The notes under the pieces were generated by a model that had not been told where the DNA came from, searched no databases, and worked only from the letters and a program-made list of their open reading frames with translations. From JBCDIQ01 sp039024295 (GTDB lineage: Bacteria; Bacteroidota; Bacteroidia; J057): a stretch of 24,552 nt of DNA. The stretch spans positions 1 to 24,552 of the forward strand of contig JBCDIQ010000034.1 of assembly GCA_039024295.1 (NCBI GenBank), read 5' to 3'. A program made the translations under genes and the position numbers. The stretch's first letter is position 1; each line of letters starts with the position of its first letter. Below, one piece after another: positions 7,801-17,000 of this stretch.

Positions 7801-8663
7801 ACTGGACAGGAAATGAGGATACCAATGAACATGTAGTTCGGCTTTTCCGCAACTATAAGCGTCGTTTCAATACGATCGAAGGACGGTTTCGCAGGGATGA
7901 ATACCAACTCCGTGTTGGCGATGAGCTTCCTTCCGGTATCCTGAAGCTCGCCAAGGTATATGTTGCCAAAAAACGCAAACTGAAAGTTGGGGACAAAATG
8001 GCGGGTCGCCACGGTAACAAAGGGGTTGTATCCCGTATTGTACCAGTGGAAGATATGCCATTCCTTGACGATGGAACACCAGTAGACATCGTGTTGAACC
8101 CACTTGGTGTACCTTCTAGGATGAACCTAGGCCAGGTATATGAAACCATTCTTGGCTGGGCTGGCCGTGAGCTGGGACTGAAGTTTGCAACGCCAATCTT
8201 TGACGGAGCATCTGTAGACGAGGTAAACGAATACCTCAAAAAAGCCAAGCTTCCCGAATACGGAGTTACTCGTCTGAATGATGGCCAAAGCGGGCAGAAA
8301 TTCAGTGAGGCAACCACCGTAGGGATCATTTATATGCTGAAGTTGAACCACCTGGTGGACGACAAAATGCACGCCCGCTCAATAGGTCCTTACTCGCTGA
8401 TTACCCAGCAGCCACTTGGTGGTAAGGCCCAGTTTGGTGGACAGCGTTTTGGCGAGATGGAAGTATGGGCACTGGAAGCATTCGGTGCAGCCCATATCCT
8501 TCGCGAGTTGCTCACTGTGAAATCTGATGATGTAATTGGCCGAGCGAAAGTATATGAATCAATTGTGAAAGGGGACGTGCTGCCCGATCCAGGGGTGCCC
8601 GAATCTTTCAATGTATTGATCCACGAGCTTCGTGGCCTTGCCCTTGAAGTTACCCTTGACTAA
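4860..8663 (+). CDS. rpoB: DNA-directed RNA polymerase subunit beta
   Basis: RpoB is the beta subunit of the core enzyme and forms one jaw of the cleft and the rifampicin pocket. The 1267-residue product matches the usual size in this phylum. The rifampicin cluster is intact: GTNQLSQFLDQ from residue 468, with D477, H487 and S492 aligning to E. coli D516, H526 and S531, which predicts a sensitive enzyme. Further on come GRLCPIETPEGPNIGLI and the C-terminal MAGRHGNKGVVSRI and GGKAQFGGQRFGEMEVWALEAFGA. The start appears to be TTG at 4860: the upstream in-frame stop is TAA at 4839-4841, no ATG or GTG lies between, and the next ATG (residue 37) would cut into the conserved N-terminus (IDYPDFLEVQLKSF). 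Confidence 0.98.
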   Translation: MANVYSSDRITFSKIRKVIDYPDFLEVQLKSFQEFMQVDTPSDKRKDEGLYKVFKENFPITDARENFVLEFMDYYIDPPKYSIVECKGRGLTHSVALKAKLFLYCTDPENEDFEPVTQEVYLGNIPYMTANGTFIINGAERVVVSQLHRSPGVFFGQSYHANGSKLYSARIIPFKGSWIEFSTDVNNVMYAYIDRKKKFPVTTLLRAIGYSSDKEILEIFGLAEEIKVNKSNVKKIVGRKLAARILRTWTEDFVDEDTGEVVSITRNEVLFERDHKIEKDDIESILESEVPTVILMAEAVNAGEYSIIYNTLQKDNSNSQSEAVDLIYRQLRNAEPPDEETARGVIDKLFFSDKRYDLGEVGRYRLNKKLHGTYEEDSQVLTKSDIIKIVEFLVELQNSKMNVDDIDHLSNRRVRTVGEQLYSQFSVGLARMARTIRERMNIRDNEIFTPSDLINARTLSSVINSFFGTNQLSQFLDQTNPLSELTHKRRVSALGPGGLSRERAGFEVRDVHYTHYGRLCPIETPEGPNIGLISSLCTYARVNDMGFIETPYRKVNDGVVESRTQYLSAEEEDNLVIAQSNAPVKEDGKFVNNRVKARKMGDFPVVEPETLTYMDVAPNQIVSVAASLIPFLENDDANRALMGSNMQRQAVPLLQPEAPIVGTGIEAKVAIDSRTLITSEGEGVVEYVDGGKVVVRYERTPVEDLVTFESNVVTYVVPKFSRTNQNTSINLRPVVKPGDKIAKGTVLCDGYSTESGELALGRNLLVAFMPWQGYNFEDAIVISERVVAEDIYTSIHIEEFEMQVRDTKRGEEELTREIPNVSEDAIKHLDDNGLIRVGAEVNPGDILIGKITPKGETDPTPEEKLLRAIFGDKAGDVKDASLRVPPSIKGVVIDKKLFSKEKKEGRAKQKSKKLLTALEEDFNNNMMELNNMMVSKLVQLLGNHKSKGVKNVFNEEVIPSGKKFTERTLSSLNFLDMIPSDWTGNEDTNEHVVRLFRNYKRRFNTIEGRFRRDEYQLRVGDELPSGILKLAKVYVAKKRKLKVGDKMAGRHGNKGVVSRIVPVEDMPFLDDGTPVDIVLNPLGVPSRMNLGQVYETILGWAGRELGLKFATPIFDGASVDEVNEYLKKAKLPEYGVTRLNDGQSGQKFSEATTVGIIYMLKLNHLVDDKMHARSIGPYSLITQQPLGGKAQFGGQRFGEMEVWALEAFGAAHILRELLTVKSDDVIGRAKVYESIVKGDVLPDPGVPESFNVLIHELRGLALEVTLD

Positions 8664-8674
8664 GGTAAAACTCA

Positions 8675-8698
8675 GCGAAGGCCTGACGAGGCCTTCGC
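8675..8698 (+). other. Strong hairpin between rpoB and rpoC
   Basis: A perfect 10-bp stem, GCGAAGGCCT (8675-8684) with AGGCCTTCGC (8689-8698) and loop GACG, starts 12 nt after the rpoB stop. The tail CTTGTATATT is a poor T-run, so full termination is unlikely. It could be an RNase III-type processing site, a 3'-end stabiliser for rpoB, or a weak attenuator. Confidence 0.75.
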
Positions 8699-8744
8699 CT
8701 TGTATATTCGATCGAATTCTCTAACCAAATCACGAGGTTAAATA

Positions 8745-11700
8745 ATGCCGGTAGCTAAAAACACCAAAATCAACAGTGATTTCAAAAGAATCACTATCAG
8801 CCTCGCTTCTCCTGAAACCATTCTGAATCGTTCTCATGGAGAAGTCCTCAAGCCAGAAACCATTAACTACAGGACGTATAAGCCAGAGAAGGATGGCTTG
8901 TTCTGTGAAAGAATTTTCGGACCGGTAAAAGACTACGAATGCCACTGCGGGAAGTATAAACGAATCCGCTACAAAGGAATTATCTGCGACCGCTGTGGTG
9001 TTGAGGTAACCGAAAAGAAAGTACGTCGTGAGCGTATGGGACACATTCAACTAGTGGTTCCTGTGGCTCACATTTGGTATTTCCGTACCCTGCCCAGCAA
9101 AATAGGATATCTGCTAGGACTGACTTCCAAGAAGTTGGACCAGATTATCTATTATGAGCGTTATGTGGTCATACAGCCTGGTATCTTGGAAGAGGAAAAT
9201 GTGGCCCGGATGGACTTCCTTACTGAGGAAGAATATTTGAACATCCTGGAAACCCTTCCCAAGGATAACCAGATGTTGCCGGATGAAGATCCGCAAAAAT
9301 TTGTTGCAAAGATGGGAGCCGATGCGCTGGAAGCATTGCTTTCAACGATTGACCTGGATTCACTTTCCTACTCTCTGCGCCAGAAGGCCGCTACCGAGAC
9401 TTCTCAGCAGCGTAAAAATGACGCCCTCAAGCGCTTGAAAGTGGTAGAGGCGTTCCGTTCTGCTAACCGCCGAATCGAGAACCGCCCAGAGTGGATGATC
9501 GTACGGATCGTACCCGTGATTCCTCCGGAACTTCGTCCGCTGGTACCATTAGAAGGTGGACGTTTTGCAACCTCTGACTTGAATGACCTCTATCGTAGGG
9601 TAATCATTCGAAATAACCGATTAAAGCGTCTGATCGAGATCAAGGCACCTGAAGTTATCCTCCGTAACGAAAAGCGGATGCTCCAGGAAGCTGTCGATTC
9701 TCTTTTCGATAACACCCGTAAGGTTAACGCCGTACGTTCTGATTCTAACCGGGCCTTGAAGTCTTTGAGTGACATGCTCAAAGGAAAGCAAGGACGTTTC
9801 CGTCAGAACCTGCTTGGTAAGCGTGTTGACTATTCCGGTCGTTCTGTAATTGTGGTAGGTCCCCAGTTGAAACTTCACGAGTGTGGACTTCCAAAAGGAA
9901 TGGCAGCGGAATTGTTTAAACCGTTCATCATTCGCAAGCTCATAGAGCGAGGAATCGTGAAAACGGTTAAAAGTGCCAAGAAATTGGTTGACCGACGTGA
10001 TCCAGTAATCTGGGATATCCTTGAAAACATCTTGAAAGGACACCCTGTGATGCTGAACCGGGCTCCGACCCTTCACCGCTTGGGGATTCAGGCCTTCCTG
10101 CCTCGTCTGGTTGAAGGAAAAGCCATTCAGCTTCACCCTTTGGTATGTACTGGATTTAACGCCGACTTTGACGGTGACCAAATGGCGGTTCACGTACCAT
10201 TGAGTAACGAAGCTTGTCTAGAAGCCCTGGTATTGATGTTGTCAAGTCACAACATCCTTCACCCTGCAAATGGCAACCCGATTACCCTTCCTTCTCAAGA
10301 CATGATTTTGGGAGCATACTACCTCACAAAAGAGCGTCCCAATGTGAAAGGGGAAGGCATGACTTTCGGGAGCGTAGAAGAAGTTGAAATTGCCTTTAAT
10401 GAAGGTCAGGTTGCTAAGCACGCCAAAATCAAGCTTCGCACACTGAAGCGTGACTTTGAAACCAATCAGGTAATTGTTAACGCTGAATCTGGACAGCCCG
10501 AAATTGAGTTCCTGGAAACTACTGTAGGGCGTGTGCTGCTTAATAAAATTGTTCCTGAGGAAGTTCCATTTGTCAACGTGCTGTTGTCAAAGAAAACAAC
10601 TCGTCAGGTAATTGCCGATATCTACCGTCGTGCGGGATTGGTAAAAACGGTGAAATTCCTTGACGAATTGAAGGAGCTTGGGTTCCAAGAAGCCTTCAAA
10701 GGTGGTCTTTCTTTCAGCCTGAAAGAGGTATTGATTCCGGAGGAGAAAGAAACGCTGATCAAAGAAGCAGAATCCGAAATTGAAGTGGTTCTTGGTAACT
10801 ACAACATGGGGATCATCACCGAAAATGAGCGATACAATCAGGTAATTGATATTTGGACCCGTACCAACTCCAGCTTGACTAAAGCCTTGCTGAACCAGTT
10901 GGAGAATGACAAAGACGGGTTTAACAACATTTACATGATGATGCACTCGGGTGCACGTGGTTCCAAAGAGCAGATTCGTCAGCTCGGCGGTATGCGTGGA
11001 TTGATGGCCAAGCCGCAGAAAACCCTGAAAGGTTCTGCTGGTGAGATCATTGAAAACCCGATTTTGGCAAACTTTAAAGAAGGACTCTCTGTACTGGAGT
11101 ATTTCATCTCCACACACGGTGCCCGTAAAGGTTTGGCCGATACTGCCCTTAAAACGGCAGATGCAGGATACCTTACCCGTCGTCTGGTAGACGTTGCCCA
11201 GGATGTGATCATCACTGAGCACGATTGCGGTACGCTGCGGGGTATCACAATTTCCGCCCTAAAGGAGAACGAAGAGATCATTGAGCCATTAAGCAACCGA
11301 GTACTCGGTCGTGCACTGATTGATGACCTGGTTCACCCGATTACTGGTGACATGATTGTTCCTGCAGGCGAATTAATTGATGAAGAGCGGGCCAAGATCA
11401 TTGAAGAAAGCCCAATCGAAGAGATCGTTATTCGTTCTGTACTGACCTGCGAAACCAAGACGGGTGTATGTGCAAAGTGTTACGGTCGTAACCTTGCCAA
11501 TGGACGCTTGGTACAGGTAGGGGAGGCCGTTGGGGTAATGGCTGCTCAGTCTATTGGAGAGCCTGGAACCCAGCTTACCCTTCGTACCTTCCACGTAGGT
11601 GGTACTGCGCAGCGTATTGCAGCTTCCAGCCAGCTGGTGGCTAAATTTAGCGGAAAGCTTGAACTGGAAAATGTACGTGCAGTTGACCTGGATACAGATG

Positions 11701-13064
11701 ACGGCGTTAAAAAAATCGTGGTAGGCCGTACTGGTAAGGTGAAGATCACTGACGACCAGTCAAGAATCCTGTTTTCTAATAAAATTCCTTACGGTGCTGA
11801 ACTCTTTGTTCCCGGTGACATGGACATCGAAAAGGGTACCATGATCTGTAAGTGGGACCCGTTTAACTCTGTGATTGTATCAGAGTTTGATGGAAAGGTT
11901 GCACTCGTTGATGTGCGTGAAGGACATACCTTCCTTGAGGACATTGATGAGCAGACAGGATATAAAGAGAAGGTTATCATCGATAGCCGTGACCGTTCGG
12001 TAAACCCAACGGTGAACATCGTGAACAACGATGGTGAAGAACTTCGTTCTTATAACCTGCCGGTTGGTGCTCACCTAATTGTTGAGGATGCCGAGGAAAT
12101 CAAAGCTGGTCAGATTCTGGTGAAGATTCCTCGTGCAAGTGGTGGTACAGCGGATATCACAGGTGGTCTGCCTCGTGTGACTGAGTTGTTCGAAGCTCGT
12201 AACCCATCAAACCCAGCAGTAGTAACTGCAATTGAAGGGGTAGTTCGCTTAGGGGGTATCAAGCGTGGTAACCGGGAAGTATTTATCCAGGCACCTGACG
12301 GTTCTGATGAGCCTCGTTACATGGTATCTCTTAACAAGCACATTCTGGTGCATGATGGAGACTATGTGATGTCTGGTGAGATGCTCTCTGATGGAGCCAT
12401 TGCTCCTAAGGATATCCTGTCGATCAAAGGACCAAGTGCTGTACAGGCATACATCGTGAATGAAATTCAGGAAGTATACCGTATGCAAGGGGTACCGATC
12501 AATGACAAGCACATTGAGGTAATTGTGCGTCAGATGATGCGGAAGGTTGAGATTGTAGACTCTGGTAACACCATCTTCCTTGAGAAGGAAATTGTTGACC
12601 GCAACGACTTCCAGGAAGAAAACGACTGGATCTTTGATAAGATGTACGTGACAGATGCAGGGGGATCCACCAAGCTGAAGCCTGGTCAGATCATTTCTCG
12701 TCGTCGCTTGCGTGATGAGAACTCATTCCTTCGTCGTAATGACCTGGATTTGGTGACGGCTGAAGCTGCAAGACCCGCCATCTGTAAGCCCGTATTGCAG
12801 GGGATTACCCGTGCGTCTCTTGGTACGAAGAGCTGGTTGTCAGCTGCTTCTTTCCAGGAAACCACCAAGGTACTCAGTGAGGCAGCCATTACTGCTAAAA
12901 CTGATGACCTCCATGGTCTCAAAGAGAACGTGATTGTCGGCCACCTCGTACCAGCTGGTACAGGTCTGCGTCGCTACCAAGACATCTTGGTGGGTAGCCA
13001 GGAAGAGAAAGATTCACGCGACCAGCGTAAGTCTTCTGATGTGACTGAGCAGGCCCTTTCCTAA
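8745..13064 (+). CDS. rpoC: DNA-directed RNA polymerase subunit beta'
   Basis: RpoC is the beta' subunit and holds the catalytic magnesium. The 1439-residue product has the N-terminal zinc ribbon (C66, C68, C81, C84), the lid/rudder region, the catalytic NADFDGD at residues 472-478 (D474, D476, D478), the trigger-loop region (GEAVGVMAAQSIGEPGTQLTLRTFH), and the second zinc site C828, C902, C909, C912, with the same spacing as in E. coli. The C-terminus ends in a hydrophilic tail (QEEKDSRDQRKSSDV). The ATG at 8745 gives the expected N-terminus; CGAGG lies about 8 nt upstream, a weak ribosome site at best. It is 81 nt after rpoB and is closed by its own terminator. Confidence 0.99.
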   Translation: MPVAKNTKINSDFKRITISLASPETILNRSHGEVLKPETINYRTYKPEKDGLFCERIFGPVKDYECHCGKYKRIRYKGIICDRCGVEVTEKKVRRERMGHIQLVVPVAHIWYFRTLPSKIGYLLGLTSKKLDQIIYYERYVVIQPGILEEENVARMDFLTEEEYLNILETLPKDNQMLPDEDPQKFVAKMGADALEALLSTIDLDSLSYSLRQKAATETSQQRKNDALKRLKVVEAFRSANRRIENRPEWMIVRIVPVIPPELRPLVPLEGGRFATSDLNDLYRRVIIRNNRLKRLIEIKAPEVILRNEKRMLQEAVDSLFDNTRKVNAVRSDSNRALKSLSDMLKGKQGRFRQNLLGKRVDYSGRSVIVVGPQLKLHECGLPKGMAAELFKPFIIRKLIERGIVKTVKSAKKLVDRRDPVIWDILENILKGHPVMLNRAPTLHRLGIQAFLPRLVEGKAIQLHPLVCTGFNADFDGDQMAVHVPLSNEACLEALVLMLSSHNILHPANGNPITLPSQDMILGAYYLTKERPNVKGEGMTFGSVEEVEIAFNEGQVAKHAKIKLRTLKRDFETNQVIVNAESGQPEIEFLETTVGRVLLNKIVPEEVPFVNVLLSKKTTRQVIADIYRRAGLVKTVKFLDELKELGFQEAFKGGLSFSLKEVLIPEEKETLIKEAESEIEVVLGNYNMGIITENERYNQVIDIWTRTNSSLTKALLNQLENDKDGFNNIYMMMHSGARGSKEQIRQLGGMRGLMAKPQKTLKGSAGEIIENPILANFKEGLSVLEYFISTHGARKGLADTALKTADAGYLTRRLVDVAQDVIITEHDCGTLRGITISALKENEEIIEPLSNRVLGRALIDDLVHPITGDMIVPAGELIDEERAKIIEESPIEEIVIRSVLTCETKTGVCAKCYGRNLANGRLVQVGEAVGVMAAQSIGEPGTQLTLRTFHVGGTAQRIAASSQLVAKFSGKLELENVRAVDLDTDDGVKKIVVGRTGKVKITDDQSRILFSNKIPYGAELFVPGDMDIEKGTMICKWDPFNSVIVSEFDGKVALVDVREGHTFLEDIDEQTGYKEKVIIDSRDRSVNPTVNIVNNDGEELRSYNLPVGAHLIVEDAEEIKAGQILVKIPRASGGTADITGGLPRVTELFEARNPSNPAVVTAIEGVVRLGGIKRGNREVFIQAPDGSDEPRYMVSLNKHILVHDGDYVMSGEMLSDGAIAPKDILSIKGPSAVQAYIVNEIQEVYRMQGVPINDKHIEVIVRQMMRKVEIVDSGNTIFLEKEIVDRNDFQEENDWIFDKMYVTDAGGSTKLKPGQIISRRRLRDENSFLRRNDLDLVTAEAARPAICKPVLQGITRASLGTKSWLSAASFQETTKVLSEAAITAKTDDLHGLKENVIVGHLVPAGTGLRRYQDILVGSQEEKDSRDQRKSSDVTEQALS

Positions 13065-13085
13065 GGTGTTATCTCATAAAATTTG

Positions 13086-13124
13086 CTCCCTAAATTGCTG
13101 CCGCAGTTTAGGGAGTTTTGTATT
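13086..13124 (+). terminator. Intrinsic terminator after rpoC
   Basis: CTCCCTAAA (13086-13094) pairs with TTTAGGGAG (13107-13115), with an extra inner CTG/CAG pairing in the loop, followed by TTTTGTATTT. This is a strong terminator ending the ribosomal-protein/polymerase block. Confidence 0.88.
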
Positions 13125-13200
13125 TCAAGCAAATTAGTTTATGGTTCTAAAAGCCCGCATTCCTGAAAATTTCCTATGAAATAATTCTTATTTTCAATGC

Positions 13201-13779
13201 ATGACTCAACAAGCCACCCCATCCAACGAAAGCCGAAAGTTAATCATCAAAGGTCAGGACAAAATACTGGAACTGTTCTATTCCGGTGTTAAGGAATTTC
13301 ATAAGCACGATTCCTGGTTTGGCTGTACCGTAGGATTTAGGGCTTTACAGGCTGCCTCAGGTATTCTGTCCCAGCAATCAACCTGGGCGCGTGAGCACCT
13401 CTACGTCGTCACTGGAATTCCCGGACAAGGAGTGCTGGATGCAATTGAATATGTAACGAGGTGTATCAGTGCTGAACGGTTTGCCTTATTGCCAGTAGTA
13501 AGAGGGAATGATTATACTACCAGGGACATGAGGTTTGAATGGTGGATCTCAAATGGTCGTGGAACTGTGCATGTGACGCTTCGACCTGAGCTTGTACCGG
13601 AATCATTTTATGATTTGCTGAATCGGTTAAGGGCCGGTTTGGGAACGGAAGAGGAAAAACATGCTTTCAAGCAATTCAAGGCGGACATGGGTACAAAACT
13701 TTGGACGATGTCCCTATCGTCAATTTTCTTGGTGGAACATTCGTCAGAACCACTTGCGGTTGGAGCAATTCCTGATTAG
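13201..13779 (+). CDS. FmdE-like protein of unknown function
   Basis: The 192-residue soluble protein has no signal peptide. From about residue 31 the pattern EFHKHDSWFGCTVGFRALQAA, then LYVVTGIPGQGVLDAIEYVTRC, resembles the FmdE family (formylmethanofuran dehydrogenase subunit E-like; FHGHxCPG...GYRA, then DAIQ..TGCT). The family's metal-ligand segments look altered: the Cys after the His pair is displaced (C42) and the TGCTxGKGN stretch is replaced by TRCISAERF. The following RFEWWISNGRGTVHVTLRPE probably belongs to the same domain. Members outside methanogens are poorly characterised, so no reaction is proposed. It stands alone after the rpoC terminator and converges on the kinase gene. 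The assignment rests on remembered motifs. Confidence 0.55.
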   Translation: MTQQATPSNESRKLIIKGQDKILELFYSGVKEFHKHDSWFGCTVGFRALQAASGILSQQSTWAREHLYVVTGIPGQGVLDAIEYVTRCISAERFALLPVVRGNDYTTRDMRFEWWISNGRGTVHVTLRPELVPESFYDLLNRLRAGLGTEEEKHAFKQFKADMGTKLWTMSLSSIFLVEHSSEPLAVGAIPD

Positions 13780-13794
13780 TAGCACTGAACTTAA

Positions 13795-13826
13795 AGTAAA
13801 AAACCGGTAGAACGCTATCCTACCGG
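13795..13826 (-). terminator. Terminator for the leftward sensor-kinase transcript
   Basis: ACCGGTAG (13802-13809) pairs perfectly with CTACCGGT (13819-13826) across a 9-nt loop. Read leftward, the stem is followed by TTTTTACTTT, a good T-run; read rightward the tail is GACAACTG, which is poor. It therefore best serves the kinase gene ending at 14073, about 250 nt away, though it may also stop the rightward gene. Confidence 0.7.
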
Positions 13827-14072
13827 TGACAACTGAAATTACTTCTTACCAGAAGTATTTACCTAAACATAATTCGTTGATTCATCAGCTGATTGAAAGT
13901 TTGTACCTGAAGCAGGTAATGAGCAGCCGGGACATGTGTTAAATGTCAGGAAAAAGTGCCTTCCGTGTCGCTCTATACAATGCTCGCTCCTTCTCTGCCA
14001 TGCAGGTCAACGAGTGTTAGCATAGCAGGGACCTGAGAGGAATTTGACAACAGAAAAGGGTGATTTTGGGAA

Positions 14073-17000
14073 TCAGTCAAAGGTCAATCCGTGCCCAATG
14101 GCAAGTGGTAGCAACATGGTGACTTCAGTTCCCGCGATGGAACCGTCAGGATGATACAGTTCTTTTATCTCCACGCCATGCTCCTTTCGGGTCATTTTAC
14201 CAAATAGGGCGAGTCTGTCTTGGGTGATCTGCATACCCTTGGAAACATGCTGATTAGGGCGATTTGCACGGCGGGCTTTGCTGGCCTCTACCCCGATGCC
14301 GTTGTCGATAATCCGAATGAGCAGGTGATCCTCATCGCGCTTGATGACATCCACCGCAATCTCTCCTTCAGCTTCAAGTGGCATGATGCCATGCTTGATA
14401 GAATTCTCAACATAGGGCTGGAGAATCATAGGGGGAATCTGGGTTTCGGCCAGGTCGATGTCAGGTTCTACTGTTACCTTGTAATTGAATTTATCTTTGA
14501 ACCGCATCTTTTCCAGCCCCAGGTACAAATTCAATCGTTCGACTTCCTCTCCCAGTGCGATGAACTCACTTTTGGTACTTTCCAGATTTTTTCGGATCAA
14601 TTTGGCGAAACTTGACAGGAAGCGAGTGGCAGCAATCTTGTCCTGCTTCATGATGAAAAACTGGATCGATTGGAGCGCATTGAAAGTGAAATGAGGGTTC
14701 ATCATGGCATAAAGTGCCTGGTGTTCAAGGGCCAGTTTTTCCGCCTTATTTTTCATGCGTTCCTCTTCGCGTTTGCGCTTGGTTCGCGAACTTAACACCC
14801 AGTAAATCACCAGGCCAATCATGCCCATCAGGCCTATCAAGGCTAACCGGAAGGGCCAGGTCTGATAGATCGCAGGCTTAATGGAAAAACTAAAGGTGGC
14901 TGGTTGGGTAAAGTCAACATCTGAGGAGGTAACCCTTACTTTAAAGGTATAATCCCCCGGAGCAAGGTTTGCGTAGGTTGCACTTGAATTGGTAGTGGAG
15001 GTCCAGGTCGTGTCCAGCCCTTCCAGCCATACCTGATATTTTAGGCCTTTGGGATTGGTGAGGAATATGCCAGAAAACGCAACTTCCAGTCGGTTAGAAG
15101 AATGCGGAAGTTTCAGGTTTTTGGGCAACTGTGTGACCGGATCAAGCAGATACCCACTTTCAGCCCATGAATCAATTCCCGCTGGAGGCTGCACCTTTGT
15201 GATATGGACCAGGGGTTTGACCTCTGGTTTTTGGGCTTCTTTGGTCAGGTCAAGGGGATTGATTCGGGCAGCTCCTTCGTTGGTACCAAACCAGATAAAT
15301 CCTTTGCTGTCCCCGAAGGCGGCATTGGCGTTGATTTCCAAACTGGGCAGTCCATCTTTGCGGGTCAAATGACGTAGGTAGCCCTCCTGGTCAGGTTGCT
15401 CGTAATATTTATCCAGGTCTAGGACAAATAAGCCATCTTCGGTTCCCACCCATAAGGTATGACCGTCTAGCAGGATGGCAATGACGGTATTGGCCCCGCT
15501 GGGTAAAGGTTCCGTTTGGCCGAGGCCTTCTTCCAGACGGATGGGGCGAAATGATTCACCATCGTAGTGGATCAACCCTGATGCAGTGGCCAGCCACATG
15601 TGGTGGCGATGGTCTTCCAAAATGGTCAGGACGTTATTGGCAATGGAGTCCCGAATAAAGGTTCCGTCTGATAATCTTCTGCAGATTCCTCTGGGAGTAC
15701 CCATCCAAAGGGTGCTGTCCTGGTCAAACCGCAAATAATAGATGGTATTGTCAATGAGTCCTCCTTCTACGGTAGTATGGGTAATTTCATCTGTTGTAAG
15801 GTTCCAGTGGTTCAGGCCTTTGTCGGTACCGATCCACAGGTTGCCTTCCGCATCGAAGGTCAGGCCATAAACGGCATTACTGGCAAGCCCATGTTGGGTT
15901 GAATACGCATGGAATTGGCCATCGTACATGCTGAGGCCGTTGGTGTAGGAGGCAAACCAAAACCGGCCTTGGGAATCTTTGGTGCTAAACACGATATCGT
16001 TGCTGCCCAGGCCATTGGATTCTGTGAGGTAGCGAAAGTTTCGTCCATCGTAAATGCTGATTCCCTTGTCTACCGTACTGATCCAGATATTTCCCCTGCC
16101 ATCTTCCAAAAAAGATTTTGGCAGGTTGCTGCTGAGGCCATTTCCCAAATTGAACAAGGAAAAAAGCCCCTGGGAAAGCCGAAAAGCACCGCCTCCTTCT
16201 GTCCCAAACCAAAGGTTTCCTTCCCGATCCAGGGTGCTTGAACGGATGTTATAGGCAAGTTGATTGCTTCCTAGGAGTTGTTCGAATTTTCCCTTGCTCA
16301 AAAAGGCTATTCCTTCCCCTGTTCCTGCCCAAAGCCTGCCAAGGGCATCTGTTTGTAAGCAGAAGACAGAATTGTCCGGCAATCCATCCTTCTCGGAAAA
16401 GGACCTGAAGTTACCTCCATCCATGGCAAACAGGCCCACATTGGTACCCACCCACAGGGTCTCTTCCAGCTTGAGGAGTGACAAAACCCGAGTACCTCCT
16501 GGCAAAAATGGGGTCTCTACCTGAACAAGGGTGTTTTCTTCAAGCGTCCAAAGCCCATCGTCTGTACCCAGCCAGATGGTGTTATTTTGATCTTCCAAAA
16601 TGCTATTGATGGACCGTTTTACTTGTGATACGGGCCATCGAATAGGGTTCTTGGTGAAGGTGCCATTTTTATAGATGGTAAGGCCAGCTTCCCGCGTACC
16701 GATCCATATGTCACCATTTGTTCTTTGGTGTAAACATAGAATGCGGTTACTGCTCAGGCCATCTTGTTGCTGGAAATTGGTAAAGCGTAGTCCGTCATAC
16801 TTGCTGAGGCCTTGGTCACTGGCAAACCATAAGTTGCCTTTCTGATCTTCTAAAATACCTGAAATGAACGTGCCGATTAGCTCGTCACTTTTCTGGGAGG
16901 GCTCAAAGTTGAGGAATTCACGTCCATCAAAACGGCTGACACCCCGGTGAGTTCCCAGCCATAAATAGCCTTGTTTGTCTTGGAGGATTGCCCGTACTTG

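Noticed and set aside
13840..14040. Short hairpins after the FmdE-like gene as a possible small RNA
   Set aside because: The stems are 5-6 bp, without a clear promoter or terminator around them; nothing distinguishes them from chance.
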